A stretch of DNA of 64,000 nt from Acidocella aromatica (GTDB lineage Bacteria; Pseudomonadota; Alphaproteobacteria; Acetobacterales; Acetobacteraceae): positions 310,001 to 374,000 of the forward strand of contig NZ_JACHFJ010000001.1 of the NCBI RefSeq assembly GCF_014201825.1, read 5' to 3'. Shown in pieces: positions 24,279-32,911 of the stretch (positions are counted from its first letter, which is position 1; each line of letters begins with the position of its first letter). The notes under the pieces are model-generated. The model ran no database searches and was not told where the DNA came from. It saw only the letters and a list, made by a program, of their open reading frames with translations. The position numbers were made by a program, and so were the translations under genes.

Positions 24279-24599
24279 GGCAAGCACCTCTTCCAAATTA
24301 AAAAACCTTATTAAAATCAAAGCATCAAATCAGAAAAAAATCCACATAATTCATTGTTAATTTGTAATACAGACTTTCCGTGCAGAAAAAATTTTCATTC
24401 TAAAAAGTTTATTAAAGCGGAAATTAAAATCCATCACTTTAGATCTTAATTGATATAATCAAAATATTTTAGAATGTTTTATACAAATAAATCTCGGTTG
24501 ATATTTTTGCTGCGTTTGCGAAATACATATTAATGTCGTGATATTCTCATTCTCTTGTGATTATGTACGGTCATGTTTTCGTATTAGGCAGCGCATACC
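24279..24599. other. AT-rich 321-base intergenic region between the two PilZ genes
   Basis: Base composition changes sharply: by eye well over two thirds A/T, against clearly GC-rich flanks. It contains many A and T runs (for example around 24300-24350, 24385-24420 and 24440-24490) and no reading frame of note. It must hold the divergent promoters of both PilZ genes, and intrinsic curvature or binding by a xenogeneic silencer is possible. I found no clear CtrA-type (TTAA-N7-TTAA) site: the nearest, TTAA-N8-TTAA near 24412-24427, has the wrong spacing. Confidence 0.7.
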
Positions 24600-24920
24600 T
24601 TGGACAGCACAGATTCAAAATCCGAGCTTGGAAATACTGATGCCCCTTCCTCCACCTCTCCTGGCGGCGAGCAGCGTGGCGCGAAGCGGGAAAAGCTGTC
24701 TTCTTTAGGGCGCTTGGCCTATGGCGGCAATGAACCGCGTGTACTCAGTTGCGAAGTTCTCGACATGTCCAAAACCGGAGTGCGTATCGAGACTTATGTG
24801 CGCCCGTCTCAGGTGCCGGAACTCGTCTCGCTGGAGTTCGGTGGAATTTATTATCGCGCACGGCGTCGCTGGGTTGATGGCAACCAGATCGGCCTGGAAT
24901 TGATCCAGGACGAAGCGTGA
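24600..24920 (+). CDS. PilZ-domain protein, second of a divergent pair
   Basis: Stand-alone PilZ domain, probable c-di-GMP receptor. From a TTG at 24600 the 106-residue product has a Ser/Asp-rich tail of about 25 residues, then RGAKR (RxxxR), GRLAYGGNEPRVLSCEV, DMSKTGVRIET (DxSxxG) and the closing strands RRRWVDGNQIGLELI. The domain is plainly related to the neighbouring minus-strand protein. The start codon is uncertain because no strong ribosome site precedes the TTG, and the disordered tail makes homology uninformative. No partner enzyme (GGDEF or EAL) is in the window. Confidence 0.75.
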   Translation: MDSTDSKSELGNTDAPSSTSPGGEQRGAKREKLSSLGRLAYGGNEPRVLSCEVLDMSKTGVRIETYVRPSQVPELVSLEFGGIYYRARRRWVDGNQIGLELIQDEA

Positions 24921-25346
24921 AGAATAGCCGCCTCCGAAAAAGGCAATCTAACCGTACAAGGGTCCGAAGCACACCTTCTGGGAAAGAAAGTGAAATTGTC
25001 AGAAATTTTAACTGAAAATTAAGTATTAACCGCTCTGTAATTCCAACTTTATTTGTTCTGATTAGCATTAGGGGCAATGCCAAGGTGGAATATTTCTGGC
25101 CGCAACCCATGCGCTATAGCCGCCGGCGCCAACCGAAGCGCCAACTAGCGCGGAACCAGCAACTCACGCCGCAACTGAACAAAAACATCCCGCCGGATTG
25201 CGGCTCCCTAAGTTACAAAGCAAGCAGCCCCACCAGGAATGGTATGGCCCACGTTGACCGGCGGCATCATCAGGTTCCGTTCAGGGCCATTGTGCCCTTC
25301 CAGAATCGACTTAAACTGCCGGAGGCGCATAAATGTTCGATTTTCC
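24921..25346. other. 426-base stretch without an identifiable gene
   Basis: Lies between the second PilZ gene and tRNA-Thr. Its first third is AT-rich, continuing the character of the PilZ spacer. The rest has average composition. Short open frames exist on both strands but run through the tRNA or lack start and ribosome sites, so I call none of them. I see no repeat, terminator with T-run or tRNA-like fold apart from the tRNA that follows. Confidence 0.5.
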
Positions 25347-25422
<76 letters not shown>

Positions 25423-25472
25423 AAAGCCAGGGCGAGGGAGGCTATATCGAAGCCTGCGCCCCGCTGCAACCT

Positions 25473-26354
25473 CTATTGGCCGGAATCCCGCCTGGCGAGC
25501 GTGCTTATGGCCGACCAGTCCAACTCGGCGCCTTCCGGCTGGGCCAGCAGGGCCAGAAAACGGTCGCGCAGCAGGCTGGCCAGCGGCAGGGGCACGTTCA
25601 GCGTCTCGGCGGCGGCAAGCACCAAGCGGACATCCTTCTGCCCCAACGGGGCCGCGAACCCGGCCGGAGTGAATTTCTCGCCCACGATCAGCCCGCCATA
25701 CGTTTTGTACACTGGGGCGGTGAACAGGGTGGAGGTTAGCAGTTCGAGATAAGCAGCCGGGTCGATACCGCCCTTGGCGACCAGGGCGATCGCCTCACTC
25801 AGCGATTCGATTACCGAGCCGATAAGGAAATTTCCCGAAAGCTTGACCAGATTGGCGCGTGACGGCGTCTCGGAGAGTACGAAGGTGCGCTGGCCCAGAA
25901 CGTCGAAAACCGGCTGCAGCCGGGCGATCACCTCCGGCGCGCCAGCCGCCACGATGAACAGCTTGGCCGCCGCGGCGGCATCCGGCCGGCCGAACACGGG
26001 GGCCGAGACAAAATCCTGCCCGGCCTCGGCATGCGCCTGCGCCAGCCGCTCGGCCAACGCCACGCTGATGGTGCTGGCGGAAACATGCATTGCCCCGGGG
26101 GCAAGGGTGGAGATCAGGCCATCGGCGCCGAACACCACCGCCTCCAGCGCCTTGTCGTCGGCAAGCATGGTGAACACGGCCTCAACACCTTCCCCCGCTT
26201 CGGCGGGCGTGCGGGCCAGCTTTGCGCCTTGCGCCACCAGCGCGGCCGCCTTATCCGCTGAACGGTTATACACCGTGACATCATGCCCGGCCTTGACGAG
26301 ATTGGCCGCCATGCCCTGGCCCATTTGGCCGAGGCCTATGAATGCGAGCTTCAT
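25473..26354 (-). CDS. 3-hydroxyisobutyrate dehydrogenase-family oxidoreductase
   Basis: NAD(P)-dependent beta-hydroxyacid dehydrogenase. The 293-residue product has the N-terminal Rossmann motif FIGLGQMGQGMAANLVKAGH, the substrate region around DFVSAPVFGRPDAAAAAKL, and the catalytic Lys segment NLVKLSGNFLIGSVIESLSEA. C-terminal helices are typical of 3-hydroxyisobutyrate, tartronate semialdehyde and glyoxylate/succinic semialdehyde reductases. The exact substrate is not readable. A good AGGGAG precedes the ATG. It follows hrcA by 48 bases in the position where grpE is found in many relatives. Confidence 0.82.
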   Translation of the reverse strand: MKLAFIGLGQMGQGMAANLVKAGHDVTVYNRSADKAAALVAQGAKLARTPAEAGEGVEAVFTMLADDKALEAVVFGADGLISTLAPGAMHVSASTISVALAERLAQAHAEAGQDFVSAPVFGRPDAAAAAKLFIVAAGAPEVIARLQPVFDVLGQRTFVLSETPSRANLVKLSGNFLIGSVIESLSEAIALVAKGGIDPAAYLELLTSTLFTAPVYKTYGGLIVGEKFTPAGFAAPLGQKDVRLVLAAAETLNVPLPLASLLRDRFLALLAQPEGAELDWSAISTLARRDSGQ

Positions 26355-26401
26355 GAAATCTCCCTGGAAAACTTCGCCCCAGAGATAGGCGCGCGGCGAG
26401 G

Positions 26402-27469
26402 CTATCCCAAGAGGCGGCCGATCACCCGCGCGGTGTAATCCACAACCGGAATGATACGGCCATAATTGATCCGCGTCGGCCCGATCACCCCAATTGCCCC
26501 GACGATCCGGTCCTGCGCGTTGCGTGCCGGGGCCACGACCATGGAGACGCCCGCCGCACCAAACAGCCCCGATTCCGCACCAATGAAGATCCGCACGCCA
26601 TCCGACGTCTCCGCCAGCTCCAGCAGGCGCAGCATGGTCTCCTCGGCCTCAAGCCGCTCGAACAGCGCCTGGATAGCGGCGAGCTTCTCCAGCTGGTCCA
26701 CATCCTCCAGCAGCCGCCCCTGGCCGCGCAGGATCAGCGAGCCGCCCCTGCCCTCGCTGCCCCAATCGGCCAGCCCGGCCTCGATGACGGCGCTGGTCAG
26801 CGCGTCCAGCTCCGTGCGGTCGAGGGCCATCTCGTCGCCCACCTGCTTGCGCAGCTCCGCGATGGTCAGCCCCGAGAGCCGGGCGTTAAGGTAATTGCTC
26901 GCCTGTTGCAGCGCGCTGGGCGGCAGGCCGGGCGGGGTTTCGATGATCCGGTTCTCCACCTGGCCGTCAGCCGAGACCAGCACCACCAGCGCCCGCCCCG
27001 GGGAGAGCGGCACGAACTCGATATGCTTCACCGCCCCCTCGCCCTTGGGCGCCAGCACGAGGCCCGCGGCGGCGGAGAGGCCCGAGAGCATGGAGCTGGC
27101 CTGGGCCAGCGTGTCCTGCAAGGATCGCCCGGAACCCGCCAGCGCCATGTTGATCGTCGCGCGTTCCTCCTCGGCCAGTTCGCCGAATTGCAGCAATCCG
27201 TCCACGAACAAGCGCAGGCCGCGCTCGGTGGGCAGGCGCCCGGCCGAGGTATGTGGCGAGAACAACAGCCCGGCATCGGTGAGGTCCGCCATCACATTGC
27301 GGATGGTTGCGGGGGAGAGCTTCTGCGGCAGCAAGCGCGAGAGTGTGCGGCTACCCACCGGCTCGCCGGTCTCCACGTATTGCTCCACGATCTCGCGCAG
27401 CACGGCGGCTGAGCGGATATCGAGCCCTGGCGGCAGGCGGGGCGGGGGAGATTTGCCTCTATGGTCCAT
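26402..27469 (-). CDS. hrcA: heat-inducible transcription repressor HrcA
   Basis: Repressor of chaperone genes that binds the CIRCE operator and is inactivated when GroE is titrated. The 355-residue product has the N-terminal winged helix ([54 protein letters not shown]) and the C-terminal GAF-like half with FIGAESGL and [20 protein letters not shown], both diagnostic. I used the ATG at 27469. A GTG six bases upstream is equally placed, and the longer frame is a shadow of rph. It is divergent from rph, as in many alphaproteobacteria. No CIRCE-like 9-bp repeat was found in this spacer or before dnaK. Confidence 0.93.
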   Translation of the reverse strand: MDHRGKSPPPRLPPGLDIRSAAVLREIVEQYVETGEPVGSRTLSRLLPQKLSPATIRNVMADLTDAGLLFSPHTSAGRLPTERGLRLFVDGLLQFGELAEEERATINMALAGSGRSLQDTLAQASSMLSGLSAAAGLVLAPKGEGAVKHIEFVPLSPGRALVVLVSADGQVENRIIETPPGLPPSALQQASNYLNARLSGLTIAELRKQVGDEMALDRTELDALTSAVIEAGLADWGSEGRGGSLILRGQGRLLEDVDQLEKLAAIQALFERLEAEETMLRLLELAETSDGVRIFIGAESGLFGAAGVSMVVAPARNAQDRIVGAIGVIGPTRINYGRIIPVVDYTARVIGRLLG

Positions 27470-27518
27470 TGTCACAGTCTCGGATAATAGCACCGAAGAT
27501 CGATCAGGAGAGACTATC

Positions 27519-28232
27519 ATGCGCCCCTCAGGCAGAAATTTTAACGAACTCCGGAAAGTCTCCATTGAGACCGGGTTCTCCCACCACGCCGAGGGCTCGG
27601 CGCTGATCCGCATGGGCGGCACCGAGGTACTGTGCACCGCCAGCGTGGAGGGCAAGGTGCCGGGTTTCATGCGCGGCCAGGGTGAGGGTTGGATCACCGC
27701 CGAATACGGCATGCTGCCTCGTGCCACCCATACCCGCGGCGACCGCGAGGCCGCGCGCGGCAAGCAGTCCGGCCGCACGCAGGAGATCCAGCGTCTGATC
27801 GGGCGTGCCTTGCGCGCCGTGGTGGACCGCAAGGCCATGGGCGAGATCACCGTCACCCTGGACTGCGACGTGCTGAACGCCGATGGCGGCACGCGCTGCG
27901 CCGCCATCACCGGGGCCTACGTGGCGCTGGCGCTGGCCTTCCGCAAGCTGCGGAGCAATAACGTCATCAAGGCCATCCCGTTCACCGGCCAGGTAGCAGC
28001 CGTCTCCTGCGGCATCTTCCAGGGCAACCCGGTGCTGGACCTCGACTATACCGAGGATTCCGCCGCCGATGCCGATGCCAATTTCATCCTCACCCAGGGC
28101 GGCGGCATTGTGGAGATCCAGGCCACGGCGGAGAAATCCACCTTCGACGACGCCTCCTTCCAGGCGCTGCTGAGCCTTGCCCGCCAGGGCACGGCGGAGT
28201 TGTTCGCGGCGCAGAAGGCGGCTCTGGGCTAA
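27519..28232 (+). CDS. rph: ribonuclease PH
   Basis: Phosphate-dependent 3'-5' exoribonuclease that trims tRNA precursors. The 237-residue product has [20 protein letters not shown], the phosphate-binding region [20 protein letters not shown] with [40 protein letters not shown] and [20 protein letters not shown], all RNase PH signatures. The start at 27519 has a CAGGAGA ribosome site, and the longer open frame upstream is antisense to hrcA. The usual neighbours rdgB and hemW are not next to it. A hairpin follows. Confidence 0.96.
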   Translation: MRPSGRNFNELRKVSIETGFSHHAEGSALIRMGGTEVLCTASVEGKVPGFMRGQGEGWITAEYGMLPRATHTRGDREAARGKQSGRTQEIQRLIGRALRAVVDRKAMGEITVTLDCDVLNADGGTRCAAITGAYVALALAFRKLRSNNVIKAIPFTGQVAAVSCGIFQGNPVLDLDYTEDSAADADANFILTQGGGIVEIQATAEKSTFDDASFQALLSLARQGTAELFAAQKAALG

Positions 28233-28242
28233 AATTCCGGCA

Positions 28243-28266
28243 GGGCCGCCTCAAGGCGGCCCATTT
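28243..28266 (+). terminator. rho-independent terminator after rph
   Basis: GGGCCGCC-TCAA-GGCGGCCC stem-loop of 8 perfect pairs followed by ATTTTA, 10 bases after the rph stop. Confidence 0.75.
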
Positions 28267-28314
28267 TACACTTATAGGCTGGCCCAAGCCCCCCGCTTCG
28301 TCCCCACCGCCACG

Positions 28315-28518
28315 GTGACACCAGATTGCGCAGTGCCCTCCGTGTTCGGAACCTCGGTGGAACGCCTGGCCCTGACACTGCTGACCCTTGCCGAACGGTT
28401 TGAGGTGGAGCCAGGCGTGGAGTTGCTCATCACTCCGCCCGTCACGCTTGACGAACTCGCCCCCCTGGCCGGCGGCACAAGCCACACCGCCGGGCTAGCC
28501 CTGGGACAGCCCGCCTAA
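28315..28518 (+). CDS. possible small hypothetical protein
   Basis: A 67-residue open frame from a GTG at 28315, in the 250 bases between the rph terminator and the CoA-binding gene. The product (VERLALTLLTLAERFEVEPG and LLITPPVTLDELAPLAGG among its segments) has no domain I recognise and no clear ribosome site. Frame length and third-position GC preference are the only support. The stop overlaps the end of the convergent gene by 4 bases. It may be non-coding. Confidence 0.25.
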   Translation: MTPDCAVPSVFGTSVERLALTLLTLAERFEVEPGVELLITPPVTLDELAPLAGGTSHTAGLALGQPA

Positions 28519-28919
28519 AGCCCCAGACGCGGCATCTCGATCGCGGGGCAGCGGTCCATCACCACGGCGAGCCCGGCGGTGCGGGCCTTGGCCGCCGCGG
28601 CCTCATTGACCACCCCGAGTTGCATCCAAATCGTCTTCGCGCCCAGGCGGATCGCCTCCTCCACCGGAGCCTCCACCTCTTCCGCCCGGCGGAACAGATC
28701 CACCATCTCCAACGGGGTGGCTTCGGCCAAGCTCGCCACCACCTTGCGGCCCAGAATCTCCCGCCCTGCGAGGCCCGGATTCACCGGCGTTACGTCGAAG
28801 CCCTTCTCCAGCAAAAATTCCATGACATGGTAGGAAGCACGCTCCGTCTTGGCCGAGGCGCCTACCAGGGCGATGCGCTTCGTCTGCGTGAGGATGCGGC
28901 CGATCTCTTCGTCATTCAT
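28515..28919 (-). CDS. CoA-binding domain protein (YccU-like)
   Basis: Small Rossmann-fold protein of the CoA-binding family, related to the N-terminal part of succinyl-CoA synthetase alpha. The 134-residue product has RIALVGASAKTERASYHVME with the nucleotide loop GASAKTERAS, followed by DVTPVNPGLAGREILGRKV, VDLFRRAEEVEAPVEEAI and KTIWMQLGVVNEAAAAKA, ending with DRCPAIEMPRL. All are hallmark segments. Its physiological role is unknown. I set the start at 28919, while a longer frame would extend into the divergent gene at 28966. Only 46 bases separate the two starts, so their promoters overlap. Confidence 0.85.
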   Translation of the reverse strand: MNDEEIGRILTQTKRIALVGASAKTERASYHVMEFLLEKGFDVTPVNPGLAGREILGRKVVASLAEATPLEMVDLFRRAEEVEAPVEEAIRLGAKTIWMQLGVVNEAAAAKARTAGLAVVMDRCPAIEMPRLGL

Positions 28920-28965
28920 TTCGCGTCTCTTCCCCAAAAATCGCCGCCCGGCTAAGCCTGCGGCC

Positions 28966-30588
28966 ATGATCAAAACGTTTCTGGCCTGCGTGCTGCTGAG
29001 CCTGCTGACCTTCGCCATGTGGGCGAATCCGAACCAGCCGCAGGCAGGGGATGTGACCATGCCGCCCGGCAAGTTCAACAGCCTCTCCTACGGGCCGTAC
29101 CAGCGCTGGCAGAGCCCCTTCTCTACCGACTACCCCACAGGCGCCGAGGTAGCCAAGGACCTGAAGCTCATCGCCACCGAATCCAATGGCATCCGCACCT
29201 ATTCCTCCAGCCATGGGGATTACGATATCGGCGCGCTGGCCAAGCAGGCGGGGCTGAAGGTTTGGCTCGGCATCTGGCTGAGCGGCAACACCGCCGACAA
29301 CGCCAAGGAGATCGCCGCCGGGATCGCCGAGGCCAACGCGCACCCGGATGTCATCACCCGCGTCATCGTCGGTAACGAAGTGCTCCTGCGCCGCGACCTC
29401 TCGGTGGATGATCTGATCAAGAACATCGACTATGTGCGCGCCAGGGTAAAGCAGCCCGTGGCCTATGCCGATGTCACCGATTTCTGGAAGAAATTCCCCC
29501 AGGTGGCGCCGCATGTGGATGTGGTGATGATCCATTTCCTACCCTACTGGGAGGATACCCCGCTCAGCGTGGATGGCGCCCTGGCCGCAATCCAGTCCAC
29601 CATCGAGCAGTTCAAAACCATGTTCCCCGGCAAGCAGATTTCCATCGGCGAGACGGGCTGGCCCTCGGCCGGACGCTGGCGCGGCCCCGCCGCCACGGGA
29701 CGCGTGCAGGAGGCCGTGTTCCTGCGCCGCTTCGCCACGCTCGCGGCGCGCGATGGGGTGGATTACAACCTGATCGAGGCATTCGACCAGAATTGGAAGA
29801 CCTCCGAGGGCGTGGCCGGGGCGAATTGGGGCATCTGGACCGCCGGACGTCAACCGAAATTCCCTCTCAACGGCCCGGTGGTGGAGAACCCGCAATGGCC
29901 CTGGTACGCGGGCTTCGCGGCTTTAGCCGGGGTGCTGCTGTTCGCCGCCGTGGGATTTCGCGATCTGCGCCTCGTTCTGCCCGCCTTCGCGCTGGGTAAC
30001 GGCCTTGCCGTGGCCTGCGTGGGCACCCTGCCCTACCTGAATGTGTACTGGCATCATCTGGGCGTGCTGTTCACCCCCAGGGAAGCCAGCCTGCCCTACG
30101 AGACATGGATGCTGCTCGACGCGCTGGTGAACCTACCCTTGCAGGCCTTGTTCGCGCTGCTGGCCATCCGCCGGGTTGACGCCCTTCTGGCTGGGCGGGC
30201 GCTGCCGCCCGTGACCACCGGAGCCGCCGTGCTGGCGGGCCTTCGCCGGTTCCGTCTGGCCGTGAATTATGACAGCCTATGGTTCATTTTCCTCGTCTCC
30301 GCCGCTGTGTTCCAGTCACTGCTGGTGTTCGATGGCCGCTACCGCGACGCGCCGACGCCGGTTTTCATTGTTCCGGTCATCGCCGCCGTGCTGCGCTTCT
30401 GGAGCAAAGACAAGCCGCAGCAGATGGGTTGGGAGGAAATCGCCGCCGCGGCGTTCCTGGCCGTGCTGGCCCTGGCCGACATGGTGGTGGAAGGGCCGAG
30501 CAATCTCGTCTTCATCATCTGGAATATCGAAGCACTGGTGATCGCCGCCCCGGTGCTTGCCGCGCTCCGGCAGGCTCATAGGTCGTAA
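28966..30588 (+). CDS. GH17-type glucan enzyme with C-terminal membrane domain (NdvC-like)
   Basis: Glycoside hydrolase family 17-like protein, similar in architecture to rhizobial NdvC, which takes part in beta-1,6 linkage formation in cyclic beta-glucans. The 540-residue product has an N-terminal signal anchor, then a (beta/alpha)8-type domain of about 280 residues. Both GH17 catalytic glutamates sit in VIVGNEVLLRRD (near 136) and SIGETGWPSAGRW (near 228). After residue 305 come about seven membrane helices. GH17 catalysis, membrane anchoring and a glucan substrate are family knowledge. Transglycosylation rather than hydrolysis is inferred from the NdvC analogy. No ndvB-like synthase lies nearby. 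Its 3' end overlaps the GFA gene by 13 bases. Confidence 0.78.
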   Translation: MIKTFLACVLLSLLTFAMWANPNQPQAGDVTMPPGKFNSLSYGPYQRWQSPFSTDYPTGAEVAKDLKLIATESNGIRTYSSSHGDYDIGALAKQAGLKVWLGIWLSGNTADNAKEIAAGIAEANAHPDVITRVIVGNEVLLRRDLSVDDLIKNIDYVRARVKQPVAYADVTDFWKKFPQVAPHVDVVMIHFLPYWEDTPLSVDGALAAIQSTIEQFKTMFPGKQISIGETGWPSAGRWRGPAATGRVQEAVFLRRFATLAARDGVDYNLIEAFDQNWKTSEGVAGANWGIWTAGRQPKFPLNGPVVENPQWPWYAGFAALAGVLLFAAVGFRDLRLVLPAFALGNGLAVACVGTLPYLNVYWHHLGVLFTPREASLPYETWMLLDALVNLPLQALFALLAIRRVDALLAGRALPPVTTGAAVLAGLRRFRLAVNYDSLWFIFLVSAAVFQSLLVFDGRYRDAPTPVFIVPVIAAVLRFWSKDKPQQMGWEEIAAAAFLAVLALADMVVEGPSNLVFIIWNIEALVIAAPVLAALRQAHRS

Positions 30589-30986
30589 GGCGGGGCTTTG
30601 TCGTAAGCGGGCAGCGTTTCATCCTGCGCCTGCCAGGAGACGCGCTCGCAAACCCAGCCCTGCACGGTGGGGCGGATGGCCTCCGGGGCGTCAAGCGAGC
30701 CGAGGGTGACGCCGACCGACCGGCCTTCATCGTCGGTCATGTAAAGCGGGCCGCCGCAATCGGGGCAAAACCAGCGGGTGGCGTGTACGGATGAGGCGTA
30801 GCCCCTCGCCTGCCCCTTGGTGACGTGAAACCGCGATGGCGCCACTTGCACCCAGGGCAGCGATGCCGCGCCGCTCGCCTTGCGGCATGCGCCGCAGAAG
30901 CAGATATCGGCGACGTCTCCCGGCTCGTAATCCAGCCTGTAGGTCACGGCGCCGCAGAGGCACCCACCGGAGAGCCGCACCGCCAC
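30576..30986 (-). CDS. GFA/CENP-V-domain zinc protein
   Basis: Small zinc protein of the glutathione-dependent formaldehyde-activating (GFA) fold family. From the GTG at 30986 the 136-residue product has the zinc ligands in GGCLCGAV, ICFCGACRKASG and TRWFCPDCGGPLY. The family name comes from Gfa of Paracoccus, whose catalytic role has been questioned, so no reaction is assigned. It starts 2 bases after the stop of the PuuR-like regulator and is therefore in an operon with it. A longer frame exists upstream but only as an antisense shadow. Confidence 0.8.
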   Translation of the reverse strand: MAVRLSGGCLCGAVTYRLDYEPGDVADICFCGACRKASGAASLPWVQVAPSRFHVTKGQARGYASSVHATRWFCPDCGGPLYMTDDEGRSVGVTLGSLDAPEAIRPTVQGWVCERVSWQAQDETLPAYDKAPPYDL

Positions 30987-30988
30987 GG

Positions 30989-31567
30989 CTAGAACGAGGG
31001 CGGCGAGTTGGCGCTGATCAGCACACAGGGCTCCGGTCCCGGGTTGCGGAAGCGGTGCGGGATGTCGGAGCGGAAATAATAGGCATCGCCGGGGCTGAGC
31101 ACGCGCTCCTGCACGCCCACGGTTAGTATCACACTGCCCGAGACCACGATGCCGCATTCCTCGCCATCGTGGCGGAGCATGGCATCGCCAGTATCGGCCC
31201 CAGGCTGATAGGTCTCACGCAACATCTGTAGCGAGCGGTCCTTCACCTTGCGGCCGATCATGCGCATCGAAATCGCCGGATCGTAGGAGATCTCAGTCAG
31301 TTCGTCGGCGGTGAAGAACACATTGTCCGACGGCGAGAAGTTGAGCGTGAAGAAATCGGCCAGAGAGAGCGGAATACCGTCCAAAATCTTCTTCAACGAG
31401 GAAATGGACGGGCTGACCCGGTTTTGCTCGATCAGCGAGATCGCCCCGTTCGTCACCCCCGCACGGCGTGCCAGCTCGCGCTGCGTCAGCCCGAAAATCT
31501 GGCGCACCAGCTTCAGCCTGGTGCCGATATCGTCCAACGTGTCATCGTTCTGGAGGGCTGCAGACAT
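30989..31567 (-). CDS. XRE-family regulator with C-terminal cupin domain (PuuR-like)
   Basis: Transcriptional regulator. The 192-residue product has an N-terminal helix-turn-helix (residues about 12-65: GTRLKLVRQIFGLTQRELAR, then RAGVTNGAISLIEQNRVSPS) and a cupin domain from about 105 (LRHDGEECGIVVSGSVILTV, SPGDAYYFRSDIPHRFRNPG). This architecture is that of PuuR, the repressor of putrescine utilisation in E. coli. Facing it across 231 bases is a polyamine transport and gamma-glutamylation cluster, so control of that cluster, with a polyamine or intermediate sensed in the cupin, is the natural inference. Confidence 0.85.
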   Translation of the reverse strand: MSAALQNDDTLDDIGTRLKLVRQIFGLTQRELARRAGVTNGAISLIEQNRVSPSISSLKKILDGIPLSLADFFTLNFSPSDNVFFTADELTEISYDPAISMRMIGRKVKDRSLQMLRETYQPGADTGDAMLRHDGEECGIVVSGSVILTVGVQERVLSPGDAYYFRSDIPHRFRNPGPEPCVLISANSPPSF

Positions 31568-31675
31568 GATCTTCTTATGATCCGCACGTTTAGGATTTTC
31601 AACAATGCTACGCGGGCAATACTCTCACGCGCAACGAAAAAGGTGAATCCTCCGCAAAACATCATCCAATTATTC

Positions 31676-31705
31676 TTGACGGCCCAACGGGGCCTAAGCC
31701 ACAAT
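31676..31705 (+). promoter_or_regulatory. candidate promoter of the polyamine operon
   Basis: TTGACG at 31676-31681 and CACAAT at 31700-31705, spaced by 18 bases, form a plausible sigma-70 promoter about 95 bases before the first gene. The spacer begins with the palindrome GGCCC-aacg-GGGCC (31681-31694), a possible operator. No match to the E. coli PuuR site was seen. Confidence 0.4.
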
Positions 31706-31798
31706 CCAGAAAGCAACAATTTTGGGGTTTTGCGTGCTGTGGATCGTCGAGCCGCCCGGAACTGACATCCTTAGCCAGACCACTCAGGCAGGCCCATA

Positions 31799-32911
31799 AT
31801 GTCTGCCTCAGCCAGCCCCGCGGCCGCAGCAGCCGCTCCCTCCCCCAAGCGTGGCGCCATTTCCATTCGCGGTATCACCCGGATTTTCGCCGGCTCCGTG
31901 CCTGCCGTGGACCATGTGGACCTCGAAATCCACGCCGGTGAATTCTTTACCCTGCTAGGCCCCTCGGGCTGCGGCAAGACCACGCTGCTGCGCATGATCG
32001 CCGGGTTCGAAACACCCGACGAGGGCAAGATCCTGATCTCCGGCAGGGATATGGAAGACGTGCCCGCGCATAAGCGCGCGGTGAACACCGTGTTCCAGTC
32101 CTACGCGCTGTTTCCGCACCTGAACGTGGAACAGAATATCGGCTTCGGCCTGCGCATGAAGGGCGTGAAGACCCCCGAGCGCAAGAAGCGCGTCGATGCC
32201 ATCATGGAGATGCTGCAGATCGGCCAGTTCGCCACCCGCAGCGCCGCCCAGCTTTCGGGCGGGCAGCGCCAGCGCGTGGCCCTGGCCCGCGCGCTCGTGA
32301 ACGAACCGGAGGTGGTGCTGCTCGATGAGCCGCTCTCCGCGCTGGACGCCAAGCTGCGCAACGAGTTGCAGATCGAACTGCTGCGCATGCAGAAGCGCCT
32401 GGGCATGACCTTCATCTTCGTCACCCACGACCAGCACGAGGCGTTGGTGATGTCCGACCGCATCGGCGTGATGAGCAAGGGCAAGCTGGAGCAGGTCGGC
32501 CCGGTGCTGGATGTATACGAGAAACCAAAAAACGTGTTCGTGGCGGAATTCCTCGGCCTGTCCAATATCTGGCCGATCACCTCCTCCGGCGCGCACAGCG
32601 CCGCCTCGCCCATCGGCGAACTCAGCATCGACGCACCGCTGAACGGCGCCAACATGGCGATGATCCGCCCCGAAAAAATTTGGATCTACAACGACACGGC
32701 AGCGCCCAAGGACCGCGCCAACCTGTTCTTCGGCACAGTGCGCGAGGCCATCTACATGGGTGCCGCCACCCAGTACCGTATCGAGCTGGCGGGCGGGCAT
32801 TCCGTGCTAGCCTTTGATACCAACAACCAGGCCACCGAGCGCAGCTGGCGCCCCGGCGAAAAGGTGGCCGTGGAGCTGAAGCCCGACAACATCATGCTGA
32901 TCTCACCATGA
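31799..32911 (+). CDS. potA: spermidine/putrescine ABC transporter ATP-binding protein
   Basis: Cytoplasmic ATPase of a polyamine importer. The 370-residue product shows Walker A GPSGCGKTTLLRMIAGFETP, the Q-loop NTVFQSYALFPHLNV, the signature LSGGQRQRVALARALVNEPE, Walker B VVLLDEPLSALDAKLR and switch His FVTHDQHEALVMSDRIGVM. It ends in the C-terminal TOBE regulatory domain that begins near 290 (MAMIRPEKIWIYND). The length (370) and the two permease genes plus binding protein downstream define the PotA/PotG class. The stop overlaps potB by 4 bases. Confidence 0.9.
   Translation: MSASASPAAAAAAPSPKRGAISIRGITRIFAGSVPAVDHVDLEIHAGEFFTLLGPSGCGKTTLLRMIAGFETPDEGKILISGRDMEDVPAHKRAVNTVFQSYALFPHLNVEQNIGFGLRMKGVKTPERKKRVDAIMEMLQIGQFATRSAAQLSGGQRQRVALARALVNEPEVVLLDEPLSALDAKLRNELQIELLRMQKRLGMTFIFVTHDQHEALVMSDRIGVMSKGKLEQVGPVLDVYEKPKNVFVAEFLGLSNIWPITSSGAHSAASPIGELSIDAPLNGANMAMIRPEKIWIYNDTAAPKDRANLFFGTVREAIYMGAATQYRIELAGGHSVLAFDTNNQATERSWRPGEKVAVELKPDNIMLISP

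Noticed and set aside
24279-24599. CtrA-binding sites in the AT-rich PilZ spacer
   Set aside because: Only TTAA pairs with wrong spacing (8 or 9 in place of 7) were seen; in AT-rich DNA these arise by chance.
26895-27518. Longer upstream start for rph
   Set aside because: The extra part is antisense to hrcA and has no homology; the ATG at 27519 has a CAGGAGA site and matches the family length.
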